A stretch of 64,000 bases of DNA from Formosa sp. Hel3_A1_48 (GTDB lineage Bacteria > Bacteroidota > Bacteroidia > Flavobacteriales > Flavobacteriaceae). The notes under the pieces are model-generated. The model saw nothing but the letters and a program-made list of their open reading frames with translations. It did no database searches and was not told the origin of the DNA. Positions 50,841-59,182 of this stretch are shown here, one piece after another; position 1 is the first letter of the stretch, and every line of letters begins with the position of its first letter. The stretch spans positions 1,547,501-1,611,500 of the forward strand of contig NZ_CP017259.1 of NCBI RefSeq assembly GCF_001735715.1. Reading direction: 5' to 3'. A program made the position numbers and the translations under genes.

Positions 50841-52325
50841 ATGAAATTCAAAATTGCCTTTTTATTATTTTTTTTAATTACAATGAACGCTTGTATGAAC
50901 TCTACTAAGGAAAATATTACTGTTATTGAAACTTCAAAGAGCGGAAACCAACTGACGGAGCGCACTGATTTTGAATTAGGGGCTTCTCCTTCTTTAATAA
51001 AACTAAATTTTGATCAAAAATTTCAAACGATTTCGGGTTTTGGAGGTGCTTTTACAGAAGCATCAGCGCACTTACTGAATCGAATGAGTCAAGAAAATAG
51101 GACCGCTATCTTAGAAGCATACTTTAGTCGAAAAGGGGCAAATTATTCACTGACGCGGACACACATGAATTCGTGTGATTTTTCCTTGTCAAACTATTCA
51201 TATTCTCCAGTTGCTGGAGATAAAAATTTAGAGCATTTTTCTGTGCAAGAAGATCAACTCGATTTGATCCCTATGATCAAAGGCGCATTAGCAACTTCTG
51301 AAGATGGATTTAGATTATTTGCTTCACCATGGACTGCTGCGCCTTGGATGAAAGACAATAATGATTGGGTAGGCGGTAAATTACTGCCAAAGTATTATGA
51401 TACCTGGGCCTTATTTTTTTCCAAATATGTAGATGCCTACAAAGCTGAGGGTATTGATATTTGGGGCTTTACGGTAGAAAATGAACCACACGGAAATGGC
51501 AACAACTGGGAAAGTATGCATTTTACCCCAGAAGAAATGACGGATTTTGTTCAAAATTTTCTAGGGCCAAAATTAGAAGCTGATGGTAAAGGGGATTTGA
51601 TTATTCTTGGATACGATCAAAATCGTGAGGGGATTAAAGAATGGGTAGATGTGATGTACAATGATGAAGCGTCCTCAAAATACTTCGATGGAACAGCAAT
51701 CCATTGGTATGAAAGCACCTACGACTTTTTTCCTGAGGCACTTCAATACGCACACGAAAAAGCACCAAACAAATATTTGATACAAACTGAAGCTTGTGTG
51801 GACTCTGAAGTTCCTGCGTGGAAAGATGATAATTGGTATTGGGAGAAAAAAGCAACAGATTGGGGCTATGACTGGCGTGAGGATAACAAAAAATACCTTC
51901 ATCCCAAATATGCCCCTGCAAATCGTTATGCACGAGATATAATTGGGTGCCTCAACAACTGGGTCGATGGTTGGGTCGATTGGAATATGGTTTTAGATCG
52001 TCAAGGAGGACCAAATTGGTTCAAGAATTGGTGTGCTGCTCCTATCATCGTAGATCCAGAGACCGATGAGGTATACTATACTCCATTGTATTACATTATG
52101 GCCCATTTCAGTAAATATATACGCCCGGGAGCAGAAGTAATAGGGGTAGATTCAACCGACAAAGACTTGATGGTTGCCGCAGCCAAAAACCCTGACAACT
52201 CTGTAGCTGTAGTGGTTTTTAATGAAGGGATGGAGCAAAAATATTTTGAATTAAAAACGTCAACTTCTACCACACAAATTTCGATTAGTCCTCAAGCAAT
52301 TCAAACAATTTTGATTACTAACTAA
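50841..52325 (+). CDS. GH30 glucanase lipoprotein
   Basis: 494 residues from ATG 50,841, with a lipobox (MNAC, Cys at about 19); an in-frame extension upstream overlaps the preceding gene and has no signal, so it is rejected. GH30 features: SGFGGAFTEAS near residue 65, FASPWTAAPWMK, acid/base Glu215 in VENEPHG and nucleophile Glu317 in QTEACVD. GH30 members of laminarin loci cleave beta-1,6 branches; glucosylceramidase-type activity is the other option. Ends 13 bp before the transporter gene. Confidence 0.88.
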   Translation: MKFKIAFLLFFLITMNACMNSTKENITVIETSKSGNQLTERTDFELGASPSLIKLNFDQKFQTISGFGGAFTEASAHLLNRMSQENRTAILEAYFSRKGANYSLTRTHMNSCDFSLSNYSYSPVAGDKNLEHFSVQEDQLDLIPMIKGALATSEDGFRLFASPWTAAPWMKDNNDWVGGKLLPKYYDTWALFFSKYVDAYKAEGIDIWGFTVENEPHGNGNNWESMHFTPEEMTDFVQNFLGPKLEADGKGDLIILGYDQNREGIKEWVDVMYNDEASSKYFDGTAIHWYESTYDFFPEALQYAHEKAPNKYLIQTEACVDSEVPAWKDDNWYWEKKATDWGYDWREDNKKYLHPKYAPANRYARDIIGCLNNWVDGWVDWNMVLDRQGGPNWFKNWCAAPIIVDPETDEVYYTPLYYIMAHFSKYIRPGAEVIGVDSTDKDLMVAAAKNPDNSVAVVVFNEGMEQKYFELKTSTSTTQISISPQAIQTILITN

Positions 52326-52338
52326 CAAACAAAAAAAT

Positions 52339-53769
52339 ATGAGTAATTTTATGAATACCAACAAAGTACCGCTAGGCCAAAAGATCGCTTTTGGTTTTGG
52401 TATGTTGGCTAATCAAATGTTTCCAGCCATCTTGGGAATATTTATGGTCGTTCTTGTAGAGGACTTGGGTTTTTCCGGTTGGATGTGGTCTTTAGTTTTT
52501 CTTTTCCCAAGAATTTTTGACGCTTTCCTTGATCCTATAATGGGGTTTATTTCTGACAATACAAAGTCCAAATGGGGAAGACGTCGACAATATGTTTTTA
52601 TTGGCGGTATTCTTATGGGGCTTGCATATATCTTTATGTGGCAGCTGTACAAGGCTGACGGTGTAGAATACAACTTTTGGTATTTCTTTTTATGGTCTCT
52701 AGTCTTTTATTTGGGATTGACCATTTTTAGCGTTCCTTATGTTGCTATGGGTTACGAGATGAGTGATGATTTTCACGAGCGAACTAATATTATGGCTATC
52801 TCGCAGTGGATTGGCCAATGGGCTTGGGTAATTGCCCCTTTGTTTTGGATCATTATGTATGACGAAAACTGGTTCCCATCAGCAGATATTGCCGTACGAG
52901 AATTAGCTATTTGGGTGGCTATTCCTTGTGCAATCTTTGCCATAATTCCTGCTGTTTTCATCGAAAGCAAGTCAACTTTAAATGAAGATTATGAACCTTT
53001 GAATTTTGCTAATATTGGCAATAGCCTAAAAAAGATATTTGAAAGTTTTTCAGAAGCCTTCAAGATTAAAGATTTCAGAAGATTATGTGGCGCAACTTTT
53101 TTGATTTTTAATGCTTTTAACACTGTTGCAGCACTAACATTTTTTGTTATTGTCTATAAATTATTTAACGGCGATGCTGGAGCCAGTGGAGTATGGGTGT
53201 CTATGTTTGGATGTTTAGGCGCTTTAGGAACCACCTTTATTGTAATTCCTACAGTTGCATGGATGTCAAAAAAAATGGGTAAGAAAAGAGCTTTTATGAT
53301 GTCACAAGCTATTTCACTAATTGGTTATGTAATGTTATACTTTTTATTCATCCCAGGAAAGCCGTGGATGTATATAATTGCACTGCCTTTCTTTTCTTTT
53401 GGAATAGGAAGTTTATTTATGATCATGATGTCTATGACCGCAGATGTTATTGATATTGATGAAATAAATACGGGCAAACGTAGAGAAGGAATTTTTGGTG
53501 CAATCTATTGGTGGATGGTCAAAGTTGGTTTTGGAATAGCTGGAGCGCTCAGTGGTGTAATTATAACTGTTGTTGGATTTAGTCCAGACCTTACTACTCA
53601 AGATCAACAGGCTGCTGTTGATGGGCTACACGCTTTCTTTTGTTTTTTTCCAATGGGGGGGACCATCATAGCAATGATTATAATGTGGAATTACAGTATC
53701 ACAGAAGGAAAAGCCAATGAAATCAAAGAAATATTAACTAAAAGAAAAAACGAAAAAAGTACTAAATAA
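52339..53769 (+). CDS. GPH/MelB-type sugar:cation symporter
   Basis: 476 residues with about 12 transmembrane segments. The conserved FDAFLDPIMGFISDNTKSKWGRRRQY segment (cited in part as LDPIMGFISDNTKSKWGRRR) is diagnostic of the GPH family. It probably imports glucosyl oligosaccharides released outside into the cytoplasm, where the phosphorylase and leaderless GH17-like proteins act. Its stop overlaps the next ATG by one base (TAATG). Confidence 0.88.
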   Translation: MSNFMNTNKVPLGQKIAFGFGMLANQMFPAILGIFMVVLVEDLGFSGWMWSLVFLFPRIFDAFLDPIMGFISDNTKSKWGRRRQYVFIGGILMGLAYIFMWQLYKADGVEYNFWYFFLWSLVFYLGLTIFSVPYVAMGYEMSDDFHERTNIMAISQWIGQWAWVIAPLFWIIMYDENWFPSADIAVRELAIWVAIPCAIFAIIPAVFIESKSTLNEDYEPLNFANIGNSLKKIFESFSEAFKIKDFRRLCGATFLIFNAFNTVAALTFFVIVYKLFNGDAGASGVWVSMFGCLGALGTTFIVIPTVAWMSKKMGKKRAFMMSQAISLIGYVMLYFLFIPGKPWMYIIALPFFSFGIGSLFMIMMSMTADVIDIDEINTGKRREGIFGAIYWWMVKVGFGIAGALSGVIITVVGFSPDLTTQDQQAAVDGLHAFFCFFPMGGTIIAMIIMWNYSITEGKANEIKEILTKRKNEKSTK

Positions 53770-54653
53770 TGTCATATAGAAAAGAAAAATACAGATCACT
53801 TTTAGGGGTAGATACTAATTTATTGGGTGAGAAAGAACTTCAGAAAATGAGTCAATCTATTTTAGAAGACGGAATGCACGGACTTTGTTTTAGCCCATAT
53901 GAAGAGGGTCAGGAACCAGGAGACCCAATCTCTGAAGCTCAAATTAGAAGAAAACTAGAAATCATAGCACCTTATACCAAATGGATCCGCACCTTTTCTT
54001 GCACAGAGGGGAATGAGCAAATTCCTAGGCTGGCCAAAGAATACGGATTGAAAACCTTAGTCGGCGCCTGGTTGGGTGATGATGCACAAGTGAATGAAGA
54101 TGAAATAGAGGGGCTAATTACACTAAGTAAAGCTGGTTTTGTTGATGTCGCCGCTGTAGGAAATGAGGTAATGTATCGTGGAGATTTAGAAGAAGATGAA
54201 TTGATTTCATTTATAAATCGGGTTAAACAAGCCATTCCAGAAATTCCAGTAGGCTATGTAGATGCATATTACGAATTTTCCGATCGGCCAAGAATCACGG
54301 AAGTTTGTGATGTTATTTTAGCCAATTGTTATCCCTACTGGGAAGGCTGCAGCCTAGAATATTCATTGGTGTATATGAAGCAAATGTTTTATCAAGCGCA
54401 AGCAGCTGGTCAGGGTAAAAAAGTAATTATCACTGAAACAGGCTGGCCAAGCGAAGGGGCATCTTTGGAAGGGGCGCATCCTTCTTATGAAAATGCCTTG
54501 CGTTATTTTATCAATGCACAGAATTGGTCTAAACAAGACAGTATAGAAATGTTTTATTTCTCATCATTCGATGAGTCATGGAAAGTAGGTTCTGAAGGTG
54601 ATGTTGGTGCTTTTTGGGGGCTTTGGGACAAAGACGAAAATTTGAAATTTTAA
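53769..54653 (+). CDS. Cytoplasmic GH17-like glucanase
   Basis: 294 residues, no signal peptide. Catalytic motifs are VGNEVMY with Glu133 and ITETGWPSEG with Glu223, the latter close to the plant GH17 ETGWPS pattern. Translationally coupled to the transporter gene, supporting a role on imported beta-1,3-glucooligosaccharides. Confidence 0.8.
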   Translation: MSYRKEKYRSLLGVDTNLLGEKELQKMSQSILEDGMHGLCFSPYEEGQEPGDPISEAQIRRKLEIIAPYTKWIRTFSCTEGNEQIPRLAKEYGLKTLVGAWLGDDAQVNEDEIEGLITLSKAGFVDVAAVGNEVMYRGDLEEDELISFINRVKQAIPEIPVGYVDAYYEFSDRPRITEVCDVILANCYPYWEGCSLEYSLVYMKQMFYQAQAAGQGKKVIITETGWPSEGASLEGAHPSYENALRYFINAQNWSKQDSIEMFYFSSFDESWKVGSEGDVGAFWGLWDKDENLKF

Positions 54654-54676
54654 GTTCTTTTTCTTATATTTAGTCT

Positions 54677-55606
54677 ATGGATTATACATCGTTTTTTGGG
54701 GTAAAAAAGGGCTTAGCCGTTTGCTATTCAGGATATAGGAATGGTCAGCGTCCTGGACATATTTACCCTTCATATGAGGAAGTTAAAGAGGATTTAACAA
54801 TCATTGAAAAACAATGGCAATACATTAGGCTATATAGCTGTGATGCACATTCAAAAACAGTTTTAGAAGTCATAAAAAACGAAAATATGACTTTGAAGGT
54901 CATGCTTGGAGCTTATATTGAAGCCGAAGAAAACAATCCAAACTGTCCATGGGGTGGCAACTATAATCCCGATGAATTGTTAACTAACAAAAACAGGAAT
55001 TTAAAGCGAATGGATCTGCTCATTGGTTTTGCAAATCAATATCGGGACATTATTTTTTCTCTTTCTGTTGGAAATGAGGCTTGTGTAGATTGGACCGATC
55101 ATTTGGTCTCTGTGGATGCTGTAGTATCTTATGTAAAATACGTCAAAGCTCAGGCAACGCAACCCGTAACCTTTTGTGAAAATTACGTTCCGTGGTTGGA
55201 TAAACTTGAGCCATTAGCTAATGAGGTTGATTTTATTTCGATACATACCTACCCAGTTTGGGAACACAAAACAATCTATGAGGGCATGGAATTTACCAAG
55301 CAAAATTATGATGCCGTTGCCAAGAAATATCCCAATAAGTTGATTGTTATAACTGAAGCGGGATGGGCTACACAGTCTAACGGTTATGGAATACCAGTTG
55401 AAAATGTCAATAATGAGGTGCAAAAAATTTATTACAAAGCACTTTCCCATTGGAGTAAATCAGAAACCATTCTCACTTTTGTTTTTGAAGCTTTTGACGA
55501 ACCTTGGAAAGGTTCAAGTGACCCCAACGAACCAGAAAAGCACTGGGGTTTGTATACTGTTGACAGAGCCCCTAAGCTTGCGATGCAACCAATCGGGTAT
55601 AAATAA
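54677..55606 (+). CDS. Second cytoplasmic GH17-like protein
   Basis: 309 residues, no signal peptide. VGNEACVDW with Glu134 and ITEAGWATQ with Glu227 are the catalytic candidates; it is closer in the N-terminal half to the GH17 lipoprotein of this cluster (YSGYRNGQRPGHIYPSYEEVKEDL compared with YGGYRMTSREIQPSVEAIKEDL, cited in short). Last gene of the cluster; 23 bp after the previous one. Confidence 0.78.
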   Translation: MDYTSFFGVKKGLAVCYSGYRNGQRPGHIYPSYEEVKEDLTIIEKQWQYIRLYSCDAHSKTVLEVIKNENMTLKVMLGAYIEAEENNPNCPWGGNYNPDELLTNKNRNLKRMDLLIGFANQYRDIIFSLSVGNEACVDWTDHLVSVDAVVSYVKYVKAQATQPVTFCENYVPWLDKLEPLANEVDFISIHTYPVWEHKTIYEGMEFTKQNYDAVAKKYPNKLIVITEAGWATQSNGYGIPVENVNNEVQKIYYKALSHWSKSETILTFVFEAFDEPWKGSSDPNEPEKHWGLYTVDRAPKLAMQPIGYK

Positions 55607-55778
55607 GTAACTTTTTCAAACTTTTACTAAATTTCATAAAGTTGTTTCTACTTCACGTCATGTAATCTATTTGATCTATTTCCATGAAAGATGAAATTAA
55701 ATGATCCAAATTTTGAAAAATAATTTTGCTAACGAGCAAAATAGCAGTTACCAAAGTAGTGTTTTGATTAGTTTTACA

Positions 55779-56192
55779 CTAATGCGGTAATTTAGATCTT
55801 AACAACCCATACAAGAAAGTGCCCAAAAGCGCCCCTAGTATAACGATTAAAATAGGTAAAAACCCAGCCCCTAAAAGCGTAAACATCGGCCCAGGACAAG
55901 CTCCTGCCAGCGCCCAACCTAAACCAAAAATAACACCACCAATGATGTATCTTCTGATTCCTTTTTCTTTAGGTACAAACATTATGCTACTGCCAAAGAA
56001 TGATTTAATATCATAGCGCTTTATCAGTAATGTGTTGATGACTCCTATCACAAGAGCAGTTCCAATAATTCCGTACATATGGAAGGCTTCAAAACGAAAC
56101 ATTTCATAAATTCTAAACCAAGATGCTGCTTCAGATTTATACATGGTTATTCCAAAACATATGCCGATAATTAGGTAAAATACTGTTTTCAT
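55779..56192 (-). CDS. YeeE/YedE-type sulfur transport half-protein
   Basis: 137 residues with about four transmembrane segments and GWALAGACPGPMFTLLG, whose Cys is the conserved thiosulfate-handling residue of YeeE. Half-size, paired with the upstream gene (4 bp). Likely forms one thiosulfate-uptake channel with it. Confidence 0.8.
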   Translation of the reverse strand: MKTVFYLIIGICFGITMYKSEAASWFRIYEMFRFEAFHMYGIIGTALVIGVINTLLIKRYDIKSFFGSSIMFVPKEKGIRRYIIGGVIFGLGWALAGACPGPMFTLLGAGFLPILIVILGALLGTFLYGLLRSKLPH

Positions 56193-56196
56193 AAGA

Positions 56197-56754
56197 CTAA
56201 AATATTATAGGGAATATTAGGTGCGTCATGATGAGCCCTCCAATAAAAAATCCAATCACAGCGATCAATGAAGGAACTTGTAAATTACTTAATCCGGAAA
56301 TGGCATGACCGGATGTGCATCCACCCGCATAACGGGCTCCAAAACCGACAAAGAGTCCACCAATAAATAAAATCAAAAGAGTTTTGGGATCAGCAAAAGC
56401 ATTCGCTCCGAATAGTTCTGATGGTACATATGCTGATCCAGCGCTCTCAAACCCTAATGTCTTTAAATTTGTAATTGTATTAGAATTTATCAATACAGCA
56501 CTAGAGTTAGTCATAAAATGAGCAGCAATGAAGCCCCCAATGATAGCACCAAGAACAACAATTAGATTCCATTTTTGAGCTTTCCAGTCAAATCTGAAAA
56601 ATTGAGCTTGGTTGCCCGCGCCACAGATGCTACATATGGTCCTTAGATTACTCGACATGCCAAATTTCTTCCCCGATAGTTGCAGTAGTAACATGATCAA
56701 AGCAATTGCAACACCAGAAAGATACCATGGCCATGGTTGATTGATAAATTCCAT
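56197..56754 (-). CDS. YeeE/YedE-family sulfur transporter
   Basis: 185 residues with about five transmembrane segments and the family motif GGCTSGHAISG (Cys near residue 145). Together with the following half gene it forms a split YeeE. The thiosulfate substrate is inferred from family and neighbours. Confidence 0.85.
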   Translation of the reverse strand: MEFINQPWPWYLSGVAIALIMLLLQLSGKKFGMSSNLRTICSICGAGNQAQFFRFDWKAQKWNLIVVLGAIIGGFIAAHFMTNSSAVLINSNTITNLKTLGFESAGSAYVPSELFGANAFADPKTLLILFIGGLFVGFGARYAGGCTSGHAISGLSNLQVPSLIAVIGFFIGGLIMTHLIFPIIF

Positions 56755-56810
56755 AAAAATAAATTTTGACTTTTAAAAATAACTCATTTTAAATAGACTC
56801 AGAAATAAAC

Positions 56811-57617
56811 CTATAAAAATTCCATGTAAAAAATTAACACAGCCATTAGTAAAATAAAATATCCAAATCCTTTACGTAGTTTTTGTTCATTTATTTTATG
56901 ATTGAGGTAAGAGCCAATAAAGATACCAACAACTGCTATGGAAGTAAACAGCAATAAAAAGCCCCAATCAATAGCCATGCTTTGCGCATCTCCTAAGAAA
57001 AACCCAATCAATGATTGCAAGGTAACAATAACCAGCGATGTTCCAATTGCTGTTTTAATATCAATTCTAGTTATAACAACTAGAGTCGGAATAATTAAAA
57101 ACCCCCCACCTGCACCTACAATTCCAGTAAGCATTCCAATTACTGCGCCTTGAAGGGGCATTAATATATAATTGTAGTTTAATTGCTCAGTTTTATTGGT
57201 ATTAATAGAGGTCGATAAAGGGTTCAACATTGCTAATGCTGCAGGAATCATAATTAATGCAAATAATCCAAACATACCCATACGGCGAGTAATCGAAATT
57301 CCGTAAATACTGAATATTTCATCGGGTATAATTGGAATAAGCGTAGACCGAACAAATATAACACTTAAGATAGCTGGGATGCCGAAAATAAGGGCAGTTT
57401 TAAAATCTACATTCCCTTTTTGAACTTGTTTTATTCCACCAACGAAAGCACTACAACCTACTATAAATAAAGAGTATCCCGTTGCCAATTTTTCATCAAG
57501 CAAAAAAAGATAGGCCAAAACGGGTACAGCTAAAATAGAGCCACCACCACCAATAAGTCCAAGGATAAGTCCAATCAAAAGAGCTGCACAATAGCCCAAC
57601 AAATCAATTAATTCCAT
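56811..57617 (-). CDS. TauE/SafE-family sulfite/sulfonate exporter
   Basis: 268 residues with about eight transmembrane segments. The two characteristic repeats are GLIGGGGSILAVPVLAYL near the N-terminus and GIVGAGGGFLIIPTLV near the middle. Members export sulfite or organosulfonates or import sulfur anions. First gene of the sulfur trio; 56 bp before the YeeE half. Confidence 0.85.
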   Translation of the reverse strand: MELIDLLGYCAALLIGLILGLIGGGGSILAVPVLAYLFLLDEKLATGYSLFIVGCSAFVGGIKQVQKGNVDFKTALIFGIPAILSVIFVRSTLIPIIPDEIFSIYGISITRRMGMFGLFALIMIPAALAMLNPLSTSINTNKTEQLNYNYILMPLQGAVIGMLTGIVGAGGGFLIIPTLVVITRIDIKTAIGTSLVIVTLQSLIGFFLGDAQSMAIDWGFLLLFTSIAVVGIFIGSYLNHKINEQKLRKGFGYFILLMAVLIFYMEFL

Positions 57618-57757
57618 TAAAAGTATTAAATGCTAAAATTATTAACAGCCTGTAAGTTAATAAAAATTGACCTCAGGCACTCAAAATTCACATCTAACTT
57701 TTTTTTTGTAAATTTATAGGCAAGAGGTTCTTTTAATTAGGTAAAAACCAATGGATT

Positions 57758-58651
57758 ATGGTCAATTTATTATCGTACGAAAAGCTTTATAATGTTGCAC
57801 TTTCAGAAAAGGTAAAATTAAAAATTGAGAAGAGTATTTTGGTGATTGCCATGTTGAGCTTCTTGCTTCATTTGGCTTTAATATACCTTAAGCGTTACGA
57901 TCTTCTAAATATTTTTGAAGATTCTAATTTTTTTGACAACCCAATTGCAGCTATTTATACACCTTTCTCATTTATATTGGTTTACGAAGTATACTTGTTG
58001 ATTTTTTACCTCCCAAGATCAATCACAACCTATATTACCAAGCAATATGAAATTATTACTTTAATTGTCATTAGGAGAATTTTTAAAGATTTATCAAATC
58101 TTGAATTATCATCTAATTGGTTTGATATTAAAAATGATATTGCCTTTACTTATGATATCATTACAGCCCTGATTCTGTTTTTCATGATTTACGTGTTTTC
58201 TTATCTCAGAGAAAATTTAGAAAATAATGTGAAGACTCATGTAGATGTTCCACAAATCAAGCAGTTTATTAAGATCAAAAAAATAATGGCGACCATGCTG
58301 ATTCCAATTTTTGTTTTTATTGGTATTTTGACTTTTGGGCGTTGGTTGATGGATGCTGCACCGGAAAATCTTTCTGCAACCTTAAAGGATGTTAACAGCC
58401 TGTTTTTTGATGAGTTTTTTGCGGTTCTTATCATAGTTGATGTGTTATTGCTCTTGGTGTCTTTTTTCTACACGGATCAATTTCATAAAGTGATTAGAAA
58501 TTCAGGCTTTATTATTTCTACTATTCTTATTCGAATGTCTTTTTCGGTCGAAGGTGTTTTGAATAACATTCTGATTTTTGCTTCTATTGCTTTTGGTCTA
58601 GGGATACTTTGGATACACAATAAATTTGTAAAAAATCTAAAATTAGAATAA
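57758..58651 (+). CDS. Multi-spanning membrane protein of unknown function
   Basis: 297 residues with about six hydrophobic segments and no signal peptide. There are several Arg/Lys clusters in loops and no recognisable motif. Divergent from tauE with 140 bp between, followed by a hairpin. Confidence 0.55.
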   Translation: MVNLLSYEKLYNVALSEKVKLKIEKSILVIAMLSFLLHLALIYLKRYDLLNIFEDSNFFDNPIAAIYTPFSFILVYEVYLLIFYLPRSITTYITKQYEIITLIVIRRIFKDLSNLELSSNWFDIKNDIAFTYDIITALILFFMIYVFSYLRENLENNVKTHVDVPQIKQFIKIKKIMATMLIPIFVFIGILTFGRWLMDAAPENLSATLKDVNSLFFDEFFAVLIIVDVLLLLVSFFYTDQFHKVIRNSGFIISTILIRMSFSVEGVLNNILIFASIAFGLGILWIHNKFVKNLKLE

Positions 58652-58679
58652 AAAAATCCAAACCTAAGTTTGGATTTTT
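58651..58679. terminator. Bidirectional terminator
   Basis: 8-bp stem ATCCAAAC / GTTTGGAT with a CTAA loop and A and T tracts on either side; shared by the membrane protein and the convergent Spy-like gene. Confidence 0.88.
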
Positions 58680-58708
58680 GTTGCTAGTAAAGAGATAATT
58701 TAAATGAT

Positions 58709-59152
58709 TTAGTGCTTATTTTTCTGTTTTTTCTTCCCTTTCAAATGTTTCTTTTTCATAAGCTCTTTTTTCTTTTGGGACTTCTCCCATAGACCATATT
58801 GTTTTGGGGTTAAAATCGATTTCATAGCTTTTTTCATCGCGATTTTTTCTTCCAAAAGATCTACTTGCATTTGATACATTTCTTCGCTGTTTGGACGTTC
58901 TTTTGGTCTGTTCGCTCTACGTTTTTTATGCGTGTTGGCCTTACTTAGTACCAAAGCGTACACTTGTTGCTCTTGGGTGTCGTTTAGGTCTAATTCTAGT
59001 GTCATTTTTTTGGACCAGAGTGTGGCTTGTTGTTCTGCTGTCAATTTATTCATTCGCTCCATTCGTTTTTCCGGAGGGCTCTGTTGATGCGGTGGCTGTG
59101 CTATTAAAAAAGCACTAAATAGAATTAGAAAAATGCTTATTATTTTTTTCAT
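58709..59152 (-). CDS. Spy/CpxP-like periplasmic protein
   Basis: 147 residues with a signal peptide (first ~18) and a helical body with LTAEQQATLWSKKMTLELDLNDTQEQQ (in part), resembling the LTxxQ repeats of Spy/CpxP chaperones. The last 25 residues are very Lys-rich. It lies 30 bp after the upstream metalloprotease gene. Confidence 0.65.
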   Translation of the reverse strand: MKKIISIFLILFSAFLIAQPPHQQSPPEKRMERMNKLTAEQQATLWSKKMTLELDLNDTQEQQVYALVLSKANTHKKRRANRPKERPNSEEMYQMQVDLLEEKIAMKKAMKSILTPKQYGLWEKSQKKKELMKKKHLKGKKKQKNKH

Positions 59153-59182
59153 AATAGTTATTATTAATTTGTATTCAATAAA

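Noticed and set aside
50715-50841. Extended GH30 start upstream of 50,841
   Set aside because: It would overlap the preceding glycosidase gene and remove the signal and lipobox from the N-terminus.
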